This document shows, piece by piece, positions 53,736-61,756 of a stretch of 64,000 bases of DNA. The DNA comes from Bdellovibrionales bacterium (GTDB lineage: Bacteria; Bdellovibrionota; Bdellovibrionia; Bdellovibrionales; JAMPXM01). The DNA lies in the NCBI GenBank assembly GCA_016713885.1, contig JADJOF010000004.1, positions 1 through 64,000 on the forward strand. Direction: 5' to 3'. The notes beneath the pieces are model-generated. The model did not search any database. It had not been told where the DNA came from and worked only from the letters and a program-made list of their open reading frames with translations. Both the position numbers and the translations under genes were made by a program. Every line of letters starts with the position of its first letter. Positions within the stretch are counted from its first letter, which is position 1.

Positions 53736-54309
53736 AAAGCCGACATTGGCAATGCGCTTGAGCCAAAGAGCAAGTGTCCCCCTGCGGACCTGACGGGGTT
53801 ACAGCACTCCACTTCGTCTTGGCCTTCTTCACATGATCCGCCGTCACGACAGTGTGAATATTGCCACGAACCGTGAAGTCACCAACAACCTGAATTTCAT
53901 GCGGATCCAAGAGATCGATCATGTCTTGAATGATCACGTTGGTCACATCCTCGTGAAAGACCTTCTTGTTGCGGAAGCTGTTGATGTAGAGCTTGAGAGA
54001 TTTCAATTCCACACACCACTGGTCGGGAACATAGCGAATCCGAATCGTTGCAAAATCGGGAAAACCTGAGCGCGGACAAAGGCACGTGAACTCAGGGCAA
54101 GTGAAATCGATCGTGTATCGACGGACCAGCGTGCGATTGGGAAAACGCTCAAGCTCGGCGTCCTCAACAGCGATCTCACCATGGCAGAGCCGTTCCGCCG
54201 TACCGAGCAAACCCGTTTCACGAGCCGGGACAAAGGCCTCTTTATGCCCTTTCTTCTGGCTCTTCTTCTTATTTTTCTTCGGATCCTTCTTTGTCTTCTT
54301 CGACGACAT
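53662..54309 (-). CDS. queF: NADPH-dependent 7-cyano-7-deazaguanine (preQ0) reductase, C-terminus uncertain
   Basis: Reduces preQ0 to preQ1 for queuosine tRNA modification. Unimodular (type I) QueF: nucleophile Cys in FTCLCPRSGFPDFATI, substrate Glu in WCVELKSLKLYINSFRNKKV and HEIQVVGDFTVRGNIHTVVT. ATG 54309, ten bases after gmhA, is preceded by AAGGTG; the N-terminus has a lysine-rich extension (about residues 3-22). The family normally ends near 53830; the open frame runs about 55 codons further with a Cys-rich sequence overlapping the thioredoxin gene, probably because an indel hides the true stop (TAA at 53799-53801 in the neighbouring frame). Confidence 0.85.
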   Translation of the reverse strand: MSSKKTKKDPKKNKKKSQKKGHKEAFVPARETGLLGTAERLCHGEIAVEDAELERFPNRTLVRRYTIDFTCPEFTCLCPRSGFPDFATIRIRYVPDQWCVELKSLKLYINSFRNKKVFHEDVTNVIIQDMIDLLDPHEIQVVGDFTVRGNIHTVVTADHVKKAKTKWSAVTPSGPQGDTCSLAQAHCQCRLCDCCRLLCVFDCTFDSGREAKCRI

Positions 54310-54319
54310 CGCAAACACC

Positions 54320-54946
54320 TTACGCCCCAAATGCAGGGCCACTTTCCTTGATATATTGACGGAGGAACTGACTCGACAGGTGCGAGAACATCAGCTGCGC
54401 ATCTTCCACCGAACCATAGTTGTGGCTCTTGAAATGAATGGCATGCTGGGAAAGCTCCTTGAGTTTTCCTCCCGAGAACCCAACGAGTCCGATCACTTGT
54501 CCACCGTTGGCCCGCGCATACTCCGCCGCTCGCAAGACGTTTGGCGAATTGCCACTCGCCGAAATCGCGATCAACACATCACCCGGATTCCACAAGCTCT
54601 TCATGGGCTCCACAAAGATCGTCTCGTAACCACAGTCATTGGCGTAGGCTGTGAGCAGACTCAGGTTATCGGCAAGGCCAACGACGCGGAGCCGTTTCTT
54701 CCCTTCAATGACCGAGCCTTTCGCAAGGTCATTGACCATGTGATTGCTGGTTCCTGCCGAACCGCCATTGCCGCAAATAAAAACCGTCGAACCGCGAAGA
54801 TAGGCCTCAACCATCGCTTGCATCGCAGTTTGAAACTCAGGTTTGCCATACTCTTGAAACAGCGGCAGCGTCTCGGCGAGGTATGCGCTTGTGAAAGTCT
54901 GCACGGCCTGTCCGACTTGCTTTCCGACTTGATTGACTTCGCTCAT
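54320..54946 (-). CDS. gmhA: Sedoheptulose-7-phosphate isomerase-like SIS protein
   Basis: 208 residues with one SIS domain: VFICGNGGSAGTSNHMVNDL (about 56-75), ISASGNSPNVLRAAEYARAN and EDAQLMFSHLSSQFL, as in GmhA, which turns sedoheptulose 7-phosphate into D-glycero-D-manno-heptose 7-phosphate. ATG 54946 follows GAGG by six bases; kinase stop is just upstream. Adjacent hddA and hddC support a nucleotide-activated heptose pathway. Confidence 0.85.
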   Translation of the reverse strand: MSEVNQVGKQVGQAVQTFTSAYLAETLPLFQEYGKPEFQTAMQAMVEAYLRGSTVFICGNGGSAGTSNHMVNDLAKGSVIEGKKRLRVVGLADNLSLLTAYANDCGYETIFVEPMKSLWNPGDVLIAISASGNSPNVLRAAEYARANGGQVIGLVGFSGGKLKELSQHAIHFKSHNYGSVEDAQLMFSHLSSQFLRQYIKESGPAFGA

Positions 54947-54958
54947 AACCAACCTCGC

Positions 54959-55951
54959 TTATCCGACAAAAACAATACGGCTGCCGAATGGATCGAACTT
55001 CATTTTCACGGGCCTCAGCTCAGAGAGCTCGGCACAAACCCGCGCTTGCTTATCTGGCGGACACAATACCATGAGGAAGCCGCCGCCGCCAGCGCCTAAG
55101 ATCTTGCCACCGAAGGCGCCGGCCGCCATGGCTCGGTCATACCAGTCATCAATCTGACCAGCGGAAATGCCACTTGCGAGTGTCTTCTTAAGGTTCCATC
55201 CCTCGTGCAAGAGCTCGCCGCTGCGACGAATAGCGTCTCCGGCCTCAAGCGACTGCTTCATACGAAACGCCAGATCACGCATCGTCCGAAGCGTCTCTCG
55301 CTTCTTTTCCGTATTCGACTTCTGCTCCGCCAAAACTCCTGAAGCGGAGCGCGTGACACCCGTGTAAAGAACCAACATGTGCGACTCGAGAGCCTGTTTG
55401 GTATCGTGCGAGCAGATCACAGGCTCGGCTGACACTTCCCCGCTCGGAAGAAAACGAATGTAGCGCAATCCCCCATAGGCCGCCGCGTACTGATCCTGTT
55501 TTCCGATCGGCTCACGCAAATCTTCAATCTCAATCCGGCTAGCCTCGCGGGCCAGATCCTCAGCACTCTGAAAAAGTCCAAGATGCCCCTTCAAGGCGTG
55601 AAGCAAGCTCACCGTAAAACTCGATGAACTTCCAAGGCCCGTACCCGACGGAATATCGGCCATCGATAAGATCTCAAGCCCGCGCCCGCCCGTTTTCTCA
55701 CGCGCCCGTGCCTCGTAGGTCTTCAAAACCGTTCGAATGATCTTGTGTTCAATCTCATCAACGGATTTGCATATCTCTGTCTTTGAATAAGAAAGGCGAA
55801 AGCTCTCATCAAAGCGGTCATTGACCGTGATGTGCATGTACTTGTCGATGGCCGTCGACAGCACCGCCCCTTCCTCCTCTTGCCAGAATGAGGGCAAATC
55901 TGTTCCGCCGCCAAGAAAGCTCACGCGAAAAGGCGTTCGAGAAATAATCAT
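54959..55951 (-). CDS. hddA: GHMP-family heptose-7-phosphate kinase
   Basis: 330 residues. GHMP motifs: N-terminal RTPFRVSFLGGGTDLPSFWQ, ATP loop DIPSGTGLGSSSSFTVSLL (about 99-117) and C-terminal GKILGAGGGGFLMVL. The spelling fits HddA, which phosphorylates D-glycero-D-manno-heptose 7-phosphate at C1. ATG overlaps the hddC stop (ATGA). A fucokinase-like alternative is made unlikely by the neighbours gmhA and hddC. Confidence 0.85.
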   Translation of the reverse strand: MIISRTPFRVSFLGGGTDLPSFWQEEEGAVLSTAIDKYMHITVNDRFDESFRLSYSKTEICKSVDEIEHKIIRTVLKTYEARAREKTGGRGLEILSMADIPSGTGLGSSSSFTVSLLHALKGHLGLFQSAEDLAREASRIEIEDLREPIGKQDQYAAAYGGLRYIRFLPSGEVSAEPVICSHDTKQALESHMLVLYTGVTRSASGVLAEQKSNTEKKRETLRTMRDLAFRMKQSLEAGDAIRRSGELLHEGWNLKKTLASGISAGQIDDWYDRAMAAGAFGGKILGAGGGGFLMVLCPPDKQARVCAELSELRPVKMKFDPFGSRIVFVG

Positions 55952-56699
55952 GGCACTCCCTCTGGGCCCTGCCCACTGAACCTTCCAGCCCGCAGCTCAT
56001 CTCGCACAAAACCTTCAAACTCAACCAGGCGCTCAGGCGTCCCGATATCGTAGAATCGCCGATCGACGGCAAAAGCGCCGTAGGCTCGCTTGTCGATCAG
56101 CGGATGCAACACCTCTTCGAGTTGGAATTTTCGCGCCCAGCCAACAATGGATCGAGAAACAGACTCTTCTTCACAACGTGAATACCAGAATCGACGCACT
56201 CAAACCCTCTGACGGCTCCCGCCTCTTTTTCATAGGCAACAACGGTTTGATTCTTCACTTTTAAATTGTTCGGCACCGGCGTCGAAGGCTGGTTTGAATA
56301 AGTCGTGACCACGGCGTCAAAACGCCCTTCGTCGAAAAATCCAGCGAGATCATCGAGCGGTGCCTGCAAGAAACTATCGCCATTCACGAGCATAAACTCG
56401 TCCTCAAGAAGGTCGAGCGCATTCCGAACAGCGCCGCCTGTGCCCAGAGGGGTTTTCTCAAAAGAGTACTCAATCGACACGCCAAAGCTCGAACCATCGC
56501 CAAAGTGCTCTTGCACTTGCTCTCCAAGGTACGCGACAAGCAAAACAATGTCGGTGTAGCCCTGGGCCTTGAGATCGAGAATCTGCCAGTGCAAAAACGG
56601 CTCGCCACAGACCGGCACCATCGGCTTAGGACACTTTTCCGTGAGTGGCCGAAGTCTCGTACCAAGACCGCCGGCAAGAATGGCGACCTGCTTTCTCAC
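55948..56699 (-). CDS. hddC: Heptose-1-phosphate nucleotidyltransferase, one-base frameshift
   Basis: Nucleotidyltransferase of 250 residues when joined. N-terminal frame: QVAILAGGLGTRLRPLTEKC PKPM, LLVAYLGEQV, PLGTGGAVRNAL and MLVNGDSF (metal-binding Asp). It runs to LLAGREN and turns to nonsense; adding one base in the T run at plus-strand 56128-56131 continues it as FQLEEVLHPLIDKRAYGAFA, DRRFYDIGTPERLVEFE. Corrected length is a multiple of three. GTG start overlaps the epimerase stop (GTGA). Assigned HddC (GDP- or ADP-heptose forming) from its neighbours. Confidence 0.8.
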
Positions 56700-57682
56700 A
56701 CCGACGCTCCCCAGACCTGCATCGCAATGTCTCGAACGGCCTGCTCCACCGCCGCATCGCTCTTGAGCCGAGCCTTCCAGCCGGTCTTCGCAAAGCGCTC
56801 ACCATCCAGCCAGGTGAAGGCCACATCGCCCACCCAACCGCGATCTTCTGAGCCAAACACCAACGCAGGCCTCGTGCCCACCCGGCGGGTCACCTCGTCG
56901 ACAACAGCCGCCGCAATCGATGACACCTGCGTTACACCTTCGCTCGCCAAGTTATAGCACTCAAAGAATCCTGCTGGTCTCGCCTCGGTTTCGAAGTGAA
57001 GCTTGCGCGCGTAGAGCATACCGTCGATGCAGTCAGAAACGTGCAAATAGGATTTTCGCTGAGTGCCGTTGCCAAGCACCCTCAGTTCACCTGGACTCAC
57101 CTTTAAGCGCTTGAGGAAATCATGAATCGCGCCGTGAGTGGCGCGGGGCCCAACAATATTGGCAAAACGAAAGACAATCGCACGCAGACCGCAGTTGTGA
57201 GCAAACGCCGAAACCAATCCCTCGCATGCAAGCTTACTTGCCCCATAGAAAGAAATAGGAAACAGCGGCCCATAGGACTCTGGCGTTGGCTTCAATGAGG
57301 CCTCGCCATAAATCGCCGACGTCGAAGCAAACAAAACATCGCGAACACCCGTTCTGCGCATCGCCTCAAGCGTGTTGTATGTCGCGATCGTACCATTTTT
57401 GAGATCAACGTCGGAGCGCTCTGCTCCCTGTGAAATATCGCTATTGGCGGCGAGATGAATGACGAGATCTGCACCCGTCATTTCTGCCACAACGCGCTCA
57501 AGATCAAGAAGGTCAGCCTCGACAAAACGAAACTTCGGGTTCTTCAATGCCGTCGCTAGAAACTCGCGTTTTCCTAAAATAAAATTGTCGTAGGAAACAA
57601 CAGCGTGTCCTTCAGCTAAAAGGCGCTCTGCCATTTGACTGCCGATAAAGCCCGCGCCACCCGTGATAAAAATCGAAGCCAC
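56696..57682 (-). CDS. NAD-dependent nucleotide-sugar epimerase/dehydratase
   Basis: 328-residue extended SDR enzyme: Rossmann loop IFITGGAGFIGSQMAERL, VIHLAANSDI, catalytic Ser/Thr region FASTSAIYGE and the active-site YGASK (Tyr near 145). Most similar in plan to UDP-glucose 4-epimerase or related GDP-heptose/mannose modifying enzymes; the exact reaction is not decided. GTG start overlaps the glycosyltransferase stop; ends in a GTGA overlap with hddC. Confidence 0.82.
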   Translation of the reverse strand: MASIFITGGAGFIGSQMAERLLAEGHAVVSYDNFILGKREFLATALKNPKFRFVEADLLDLERVVAEMTGADLVIHLAANSDISQGAERSDVDLKNGTIATYNTLEAMRRTGVRDVLFASTSAIYGEASLKPTPESYGPLFPISFYGASKLACEGLVSAFAHNCGLRAIVFRFANIVGPRATHGAIHDFLKRLKVSPGELRVLGNGTQRKSYLHVSDCIDGMLYARKLHFETEARPAGFFECYNLASEGVTQVSSIAAAVVDEVTRRVGTRPALVFGSEDRGWVGDVAFTWLDGERFAKTGWKARLKSDAAVEQAVRDIAMQVWGASV

Positions 57683-58722
57683 TATATCTTCCCCGTCAAA
57701 CCAAACCGCAGACGATTGAGCACCGTTGGCTTGAAGAGAAACGTGACGCTGCTCTTCGCAAAGTTGTAGCGCGGCTCGTGATCGAGTTCGCCATCGGTGA
57801 TAATCTTCTGCATGAGTTTCAAATAGTCATCGGCCATGCGCTCATCGCTAAAAAACGACTCGACCGCCGCGCGACAGGCCTCGGGCTTCACCTCAGCGAC
57901 CTTGTGAGCCGCCGAAAGTAGAGCATCGTAATCGGCACAAATCACACCTGTGCCCGAACGAACCAACTCCGGCATACAGCCATTCGGTGTCGAAATCACT
58001 GGCGTCCCGCACGCCAGTGCCTCAAGCGGCGCCGCCGCACACGGCTCATCCCAATTGGTCGGATAGATCAAAGCCTTTGCTCCAGCAAGAAGACGCAGCT
58101 TTTCTGCTTCATCGACAAGTCCGTTATAGTGAATTCCGCCGCGCGAGACACCACTGCCACCCATGATTTCAAGTCGAACACCAAGATCGTTCGCCCAAGC
58201 GATCGCCGTCTGCACGTTCTTCACTCGCCACGTCGTCCGCGCCAAGAAGACAAAGTAGTCCTCTTTCTTCTGCGTGAACGGATAGCGAGCGGGATCAACA
58301 CCGTTGTAGATAAAATACTTTCCCGAGTGATTGTGTGCATGGCTCTTGCTCAAGAAGTTCGTGTTCTTCCAGTACTTCTCATCGGCGTGACCGTTGCCAT
58401 GAATCGTCACCAAAAATGGAACTGGCGGACGAAACGCCTCTTCCACGCGAAATGGCTGATGCATGTGCAGAAAGTCGAGCTGATTGGCACCACGCGGAAG
58501 CCACTCCCCCATCGGGCGCTCCTGATAGTCCCGCGGAAGCTCAAAAACCGAAAGCTCGCCGGACTCCTCCCCCTTGATCCTGCCCGCGTCACCTGAACGA
58601 CAAAAAACCGTGACCCGGTGCCCGCGGCGCAAGTAGGCACGCGAAAGAGCGACCATAATACGTTCAATGCCGCCATAGGTTTTAGGGGGTAAAACAGAGT
58701 CATGGAGAAGACCGATATGCAT
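57682..58722 (-). CDS. GT4-family glycosyltransferase
   Basis: 346 residues: N-terminal acceptor domain starting MHIGLLHDSVLPPKTYGGIE, then VTIHGNGH, YNGVDPARYPF, FLARTTWRVKN and the GT-B donor-site motif PTNWDEPCAAAPLEALACGT (E-x7-E type). I start at ATG 58722 with AGGG upstream; the frame is open to 58947 but would overlap the divergent DUF2799 gene. First gene of glycosyltransferase-epimerase-hddC-hddA-gmhA-queF-thioredoxin, each overlapping or within 12 bases of the next. Confidence 0.85.
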   Translation of the reverse strand: MHIGLLHDSVLPPKTYGGIERIMVALSRAYLRRGHRVTVFCRSGDAGRIKGEESGELSVFELPRDYQERPMGEWLPRGANQLDFLHMHQPFRVEEAFRPPVPFLVTIHGNGHADEKYWKNTNFLSKSHAHNHSGKYFIYNGVDPARYPFTQKKEDYFVFLARTTWRVKNVQTAIAWANDLGVRLEIMGGSGVSRGGIHYNGLVDEAEKLRLLAGAKALIYPTNWDEPCAAAPLEALACGTPVISTPNGCMPELVRSGTGVICADYDALLSAAHKVAEVKPEACRAAVESFFSDERMADDYLKLMQKIITDGELDHEPRYNFAKSSVTFLFKPTVLNRLRFGLTGKI

Positions 58723-58840
58723 GGCAACACCCTGCCTTTTCAGTGCAAATTTGGCAAATACCACCCATTTTTTGCAACGTGTTAATATGCCAGCAAACCC
58801 GCTTGGCGAAAGGCCTCTGGCCACGCCATAACCTGACTCT

Positions 58841-59410
58841 ATGAGATCACACGCCAACGCCATTCTGACCGCCGTGCTCATCGTCGTTGCTGGCGCATTA
58901 AGCACTGGCTGCGGGAGCATTGGCCGAGTGAACCGACCAACCGTCACGGGAGATCCGTGCGCCCAGGCGGATTGGTTTGAAGTCGGTCGCCTCGACGGCC
59001 TACAGGGAATTCAAGAGGAGACCAGTGCCTACGTCGGCCGCTGCCGCCGCTTCCTCAATGAAGAACTCTATCTCGCCGGTTGGAACCGTGGCCTGGTTGA
59101 CTTTTGCACACCCGAACGCGCCTTTGATACCGGTCGCTCTGGGCTCGACTACACGAACGGCATTTGTCCTCCGCACGCCGAGCCCACGTTCCTTCGCGCT
59201 TTTGCAAAGGGCCGAGAGCTTCTCAAAATCGAACGTGAAAACGCGGATCTCGAGTCACAGATCGACCGGTTGCGCCGACTTCTCGACAGCCCTGACACAA
59301 CTGGCATGAGTGTGGCGCCGCAAATTTCTTCTGACCTCCAGAAGCTTCGCGACCGTCGAGCAAAAAACGAGGAACTCGTTCGCAGCATCGAAAACGCTCG
59401 ACGCCTTTAA
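58841..59410 (+). CDS. DUF2799-family lipoprotein
   Basis: 189 residues. Lipoprotein signal with lipobox STGC near residue 24, then the DUF2799 pattern: DWFEVGRLDGLQG, YVGRCRRF, YLAGWNRGLVDFCTPERAFD, GRSGLDYTNGICPP and FAKGRELLKIE. A C-terminal coiled coil (about 128-185) follows. Family function unknown; probably attached to the outer membrane. Divergent from the polysaccharide operon. Confidence 0.78.
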   Translation: MRSHANAILTAVLIVVAGALSTGCGSIGRVNRPTVTGDPCAQADWFEVGRLDGLQGIQEETSAYVGRCRRFLNEELYLAGWNRGLVDFCTPERAFDTGRSGLDYTNGICPPHAEPTFLRAFAKGRELLKIERENADLESQIDRLRRLLDSPDTTGMSVAPQISSDLQKLRDRRAKNEELVRSIENARRL

Positions 59411-59596
59411 TCGCATGACTGACAAATTAAGACTGCAGCGGAATTACATAGAGAATGTTAAGCGCCTTAATTATAATTTAAGGTTATCGCCTTATTCTTC
59501 TAGTCTTCGATATTTAACTTAATTAATATCAACAACTGCCCGGCGCCAACACAACCACCGCTCCCTCTACCCCTCAACGCGGAAAGGAGGTTCGAG
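59411..59596. promoter_or_regulatory. AT-rich promoter region of the phosphorelay operon
   Basis: 186 bases, clearly more AT-rich than the surroundings. Contains the palindrome CCTTAATTATAATTTAAGG (59465-59483, perfect 6-bp arms) and two direct CGCCTTA copies 25 bases apart (59463 and 59488), then the strong AAAGGAGG ribosome site of the first kinase gene. Confidence 0.45.
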
Positions 59597-61741
59597 ATGC
59601 CGCAGTCGCTCAACATCCTCTTAATTGAGGACAATGATGATCACGCCCAAATGATCGCCCGTCACCTTGGTCGAACTGACGAAGTCAAACCTCGCCTGAC
59701 TCGACGCCAACGACTGTCTGAAGGACTGAGCCACCTCACGCAAAATACGGTTGATGTTCTGCTCTTAGACCTGGGCCTACCCGACAGTACAATGGACAGC
59801 ACGCTTCCCGTCGCGCTTCGCGAATCTCCAGATACACCCATCATCGTTCTCTCCTCCATCGAAGATCGCGAACTTGCGGTCCGGATGGTTCACCAAGGCG
59901 CACAGGACTACCTCTGCAAATCTGAAATCAACACCGATCAACTCATTCGCTCTATTCGCTACGCCATTGAACGAAAAGAGATTCAGGTCAAACTTGAACT
60001 CCAGTCTAAGCGCTCAAATGCCGTCGCGGAAATTACCAGAATGGCTATTTCAGAGCGCGACTTTGGCGCGATCGCGTCAAAGTACATCTCGCTTGTGACT
60101 CACGTTCTGAATCTCAACGCCGGCGAGATTCTTCTCCTCAAGAGGCAACACTTTATCCCCTGGACGGGCTCCGCCAGCACTCACGCTGACGACAGCCCTC
60201 CGGCTGCGGTTCTGGGCGACGACTCAATTCCTAGCCAAATTGTGCAGCAGCACCAGCGCTCAAAAGAAAATCGGCATTCACAATCAAGGGTTTTTCAATT
60301 GCAGGACACGCCGCTCGAGAAATGGCCCCGCTCCTCTCCCCAGCTCGGCACCTCAGCGACCGGAATCGCGACCGTCATCTTCACAGAACACGAGCTCAAC
60401 CCCTACGGGGTCTCGTTCTTTTGCTCACAGACGGCGCGCACTTTTTCCGTTGAAGAAATCGAGTTTATCGAAGTTGTCACCAATACCATCGCAACAGCCA
60501 TTTCACAGAATCGACTCGAGGCCGACCTGATTGAAAAAATCAACGAACTCGACAACGCCCACCGACGAAAGGACGAATTTCTTGCAACACTTTCACACGA
60601 GCTGCGAACTCCGCTCAACGTCATCGTTGGTTACTCGGATATCATCGGAGAGATCGAACCGGGTACAAGAGAGTTTCGCGATGCACTTGACGCCATCAAC
60701 AAAAACGCTCGCATTGAAGCTCAATTGATTTCAGAGACTCTCGACATCTCGCGAATTATCACGGGCAAGTTTACTCTGCACTTGAAACCCTTTTCTCTCG
60801 AAGATCTTGTCGACTCGGTGGTCGTCTCGATGAGCATCACGGCACATGCCAAGGGCGTCTCACTTTCAAATGCCCGTGAAAGCGAAAACAACAGACTCTA
60901 CAATGGAGATGAGGGTCGAATCCGACAGGTGCTGTGGAACCTGCTCTCGAATGCCATTAAGTTCACGCCAAAAGGCGGCCAAGTGACCGTCCGAACAACG
61001 CGGGAGGGTTCAATGATTCAAATCTCGGTCGAGGATACGGGAAAAGGAATTGCTCCCGAGAGCCTTCCCTATGTCTTCGAAAAGTTCTGGCAGGAAGAGA
61101 GCTCCATCAAGCGAACCTACTCAGGAATGGGGCTCGGACTTTCAATCGTAAAACACATCGTCGAGCTTCACGGCGGAAGGGTTAGCGCACTCAGCCCGGG
61201 GGTCAGCCAGGGCGCCGTGTTTACAGTCTGGCTGCCTGACGCCGAGAATGGCAACCTCGAACAGGGTACCAGTGCCACCACGCTCGGATCCAGTTCAGTT
61301 CGCCCAATCGCTGGTGCAACTGTCCCAACAAAGACAAAACGAAGTCGACTCAAGGATCGAATGATTTTGGTGGTCGATGACGACGAGCCATGCTGTCAGC
61401 TGATGCAGTATATTCTCGAAGCCGAAGGGGCCTCGGTTGTCGTAACTCAACAGCCCTTCGAAGGGTTCAAGCTCGCACAATCTCAAGAGTTCGACTGCCT
61501 CGTTTCAGATATCGGCATGCCCGAACTTGACGGATATGAGCTCATTGCAAAAGTTCGAGCCTGGGAGATCGAGAATCACCTTCCCCCGCTTCCGGCCATC
61601 GCTTTAACGGCCTACGGAGGAAAAGACCACATCGACCGCGCTCGACGCGCCGGATTTAACGATCACCACGAAAAACCTCTCATGCGCGACAAGTTTGTTG
61701 AAACCGTTTGCGCGCTGTTGAGCACAACGCATTCAACCTGA
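59597..61741 (+). CDS. Hybrid histidine kinase, REC-GAF-like-HK-REC
   Basis: 714-residue soluble kinase with no membrane helices. Order: receiver domain (about 5-125, Asp in LLLDLGLPDS, Lys in YLCKSE), GAF-like region (about 145-310), HisKA with FLATLSHELRTPLNVIVGYS (His near 336), ATPase domain with N box NLLSNAIKFTP, G1 DTGKGI and G2 GMGLGLSI, then a Thr/Ser-rich linker and a second receiver (about 590-710, Asp in CLVSDIGMPELDG, Lys in HHEKPL). The AAAGGAGG ribosome site is excellent. First gene of a signalling operon; the N-terminal receiver suggests it is itself controlled by another kinase or an HPt protein. Confidence 0.88.
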   Translation: MPQSLNILLIEDNDDHAQMIARHLGRTDEVKPRLTRRQRLSEGLSHLTQNTVDVLLLDLGLPDSTMDSTLPVALRESPDTPIIVLSSIEDRELAVRMVHQGAQDYLCKSEINTDQLIRSIRYAIERKEIQVKLELQSKRSNAVAEITRMAISERDFGAIASKYISLVTHVLNLNAGEILLLKRQHFIPWTGSASTHADDSPPAAVLGDDSIPSQIVQQHQRSKENRHSQSRVFQLQDTPLEKWPRSSPQLGTSATGIATVIFTEHELNPYGVSFFCSQTARTFSVEEIEFIEVVTNTIATAISQNRLEADLIEKINELDNAHRRKDEFLATLSHELRTPLNVIVGYSDIIGEIEPGTREFRDALDAINKNARIEAQLISETLDISRIITGKFTLHLKPFSLEDLVDSVVVSMSITAHAKGVSLSNARESENNRLYNGDEGRIRQVLWNLLSNAIKFTPKGGQVTVRTTREGSMIQISVEDTGKGIAPESLPYVFEKFWQEESSIKRTYSGMGLGLSIVKHIVELHGGRVSALSPGVSQGAVFTVWLPDAENGNLEQGTSATTLGSSSVRPIAGATVPTKTKRSRLKDRMILVVDDDEPCCQLMQYILEAEGASVVVTQQPFEGFKLAQSQEFDCLVSDIGMPELDGYELIAKVRAWEIENHLPPLPAIALTAYGGKDHIDRARRAGFNDHHEKPLMRDKFVETVCALLSTTHST

Positions 61742-61756
61742 CAAAAGGACGACGCC

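Noticed and set aside
54086..55099. 337-codon plus-strand open frame over queF, gmhA and hddA
   Set aside because: It runs antisense across three conserved genes and shows no domain; a by-product of codon bias.
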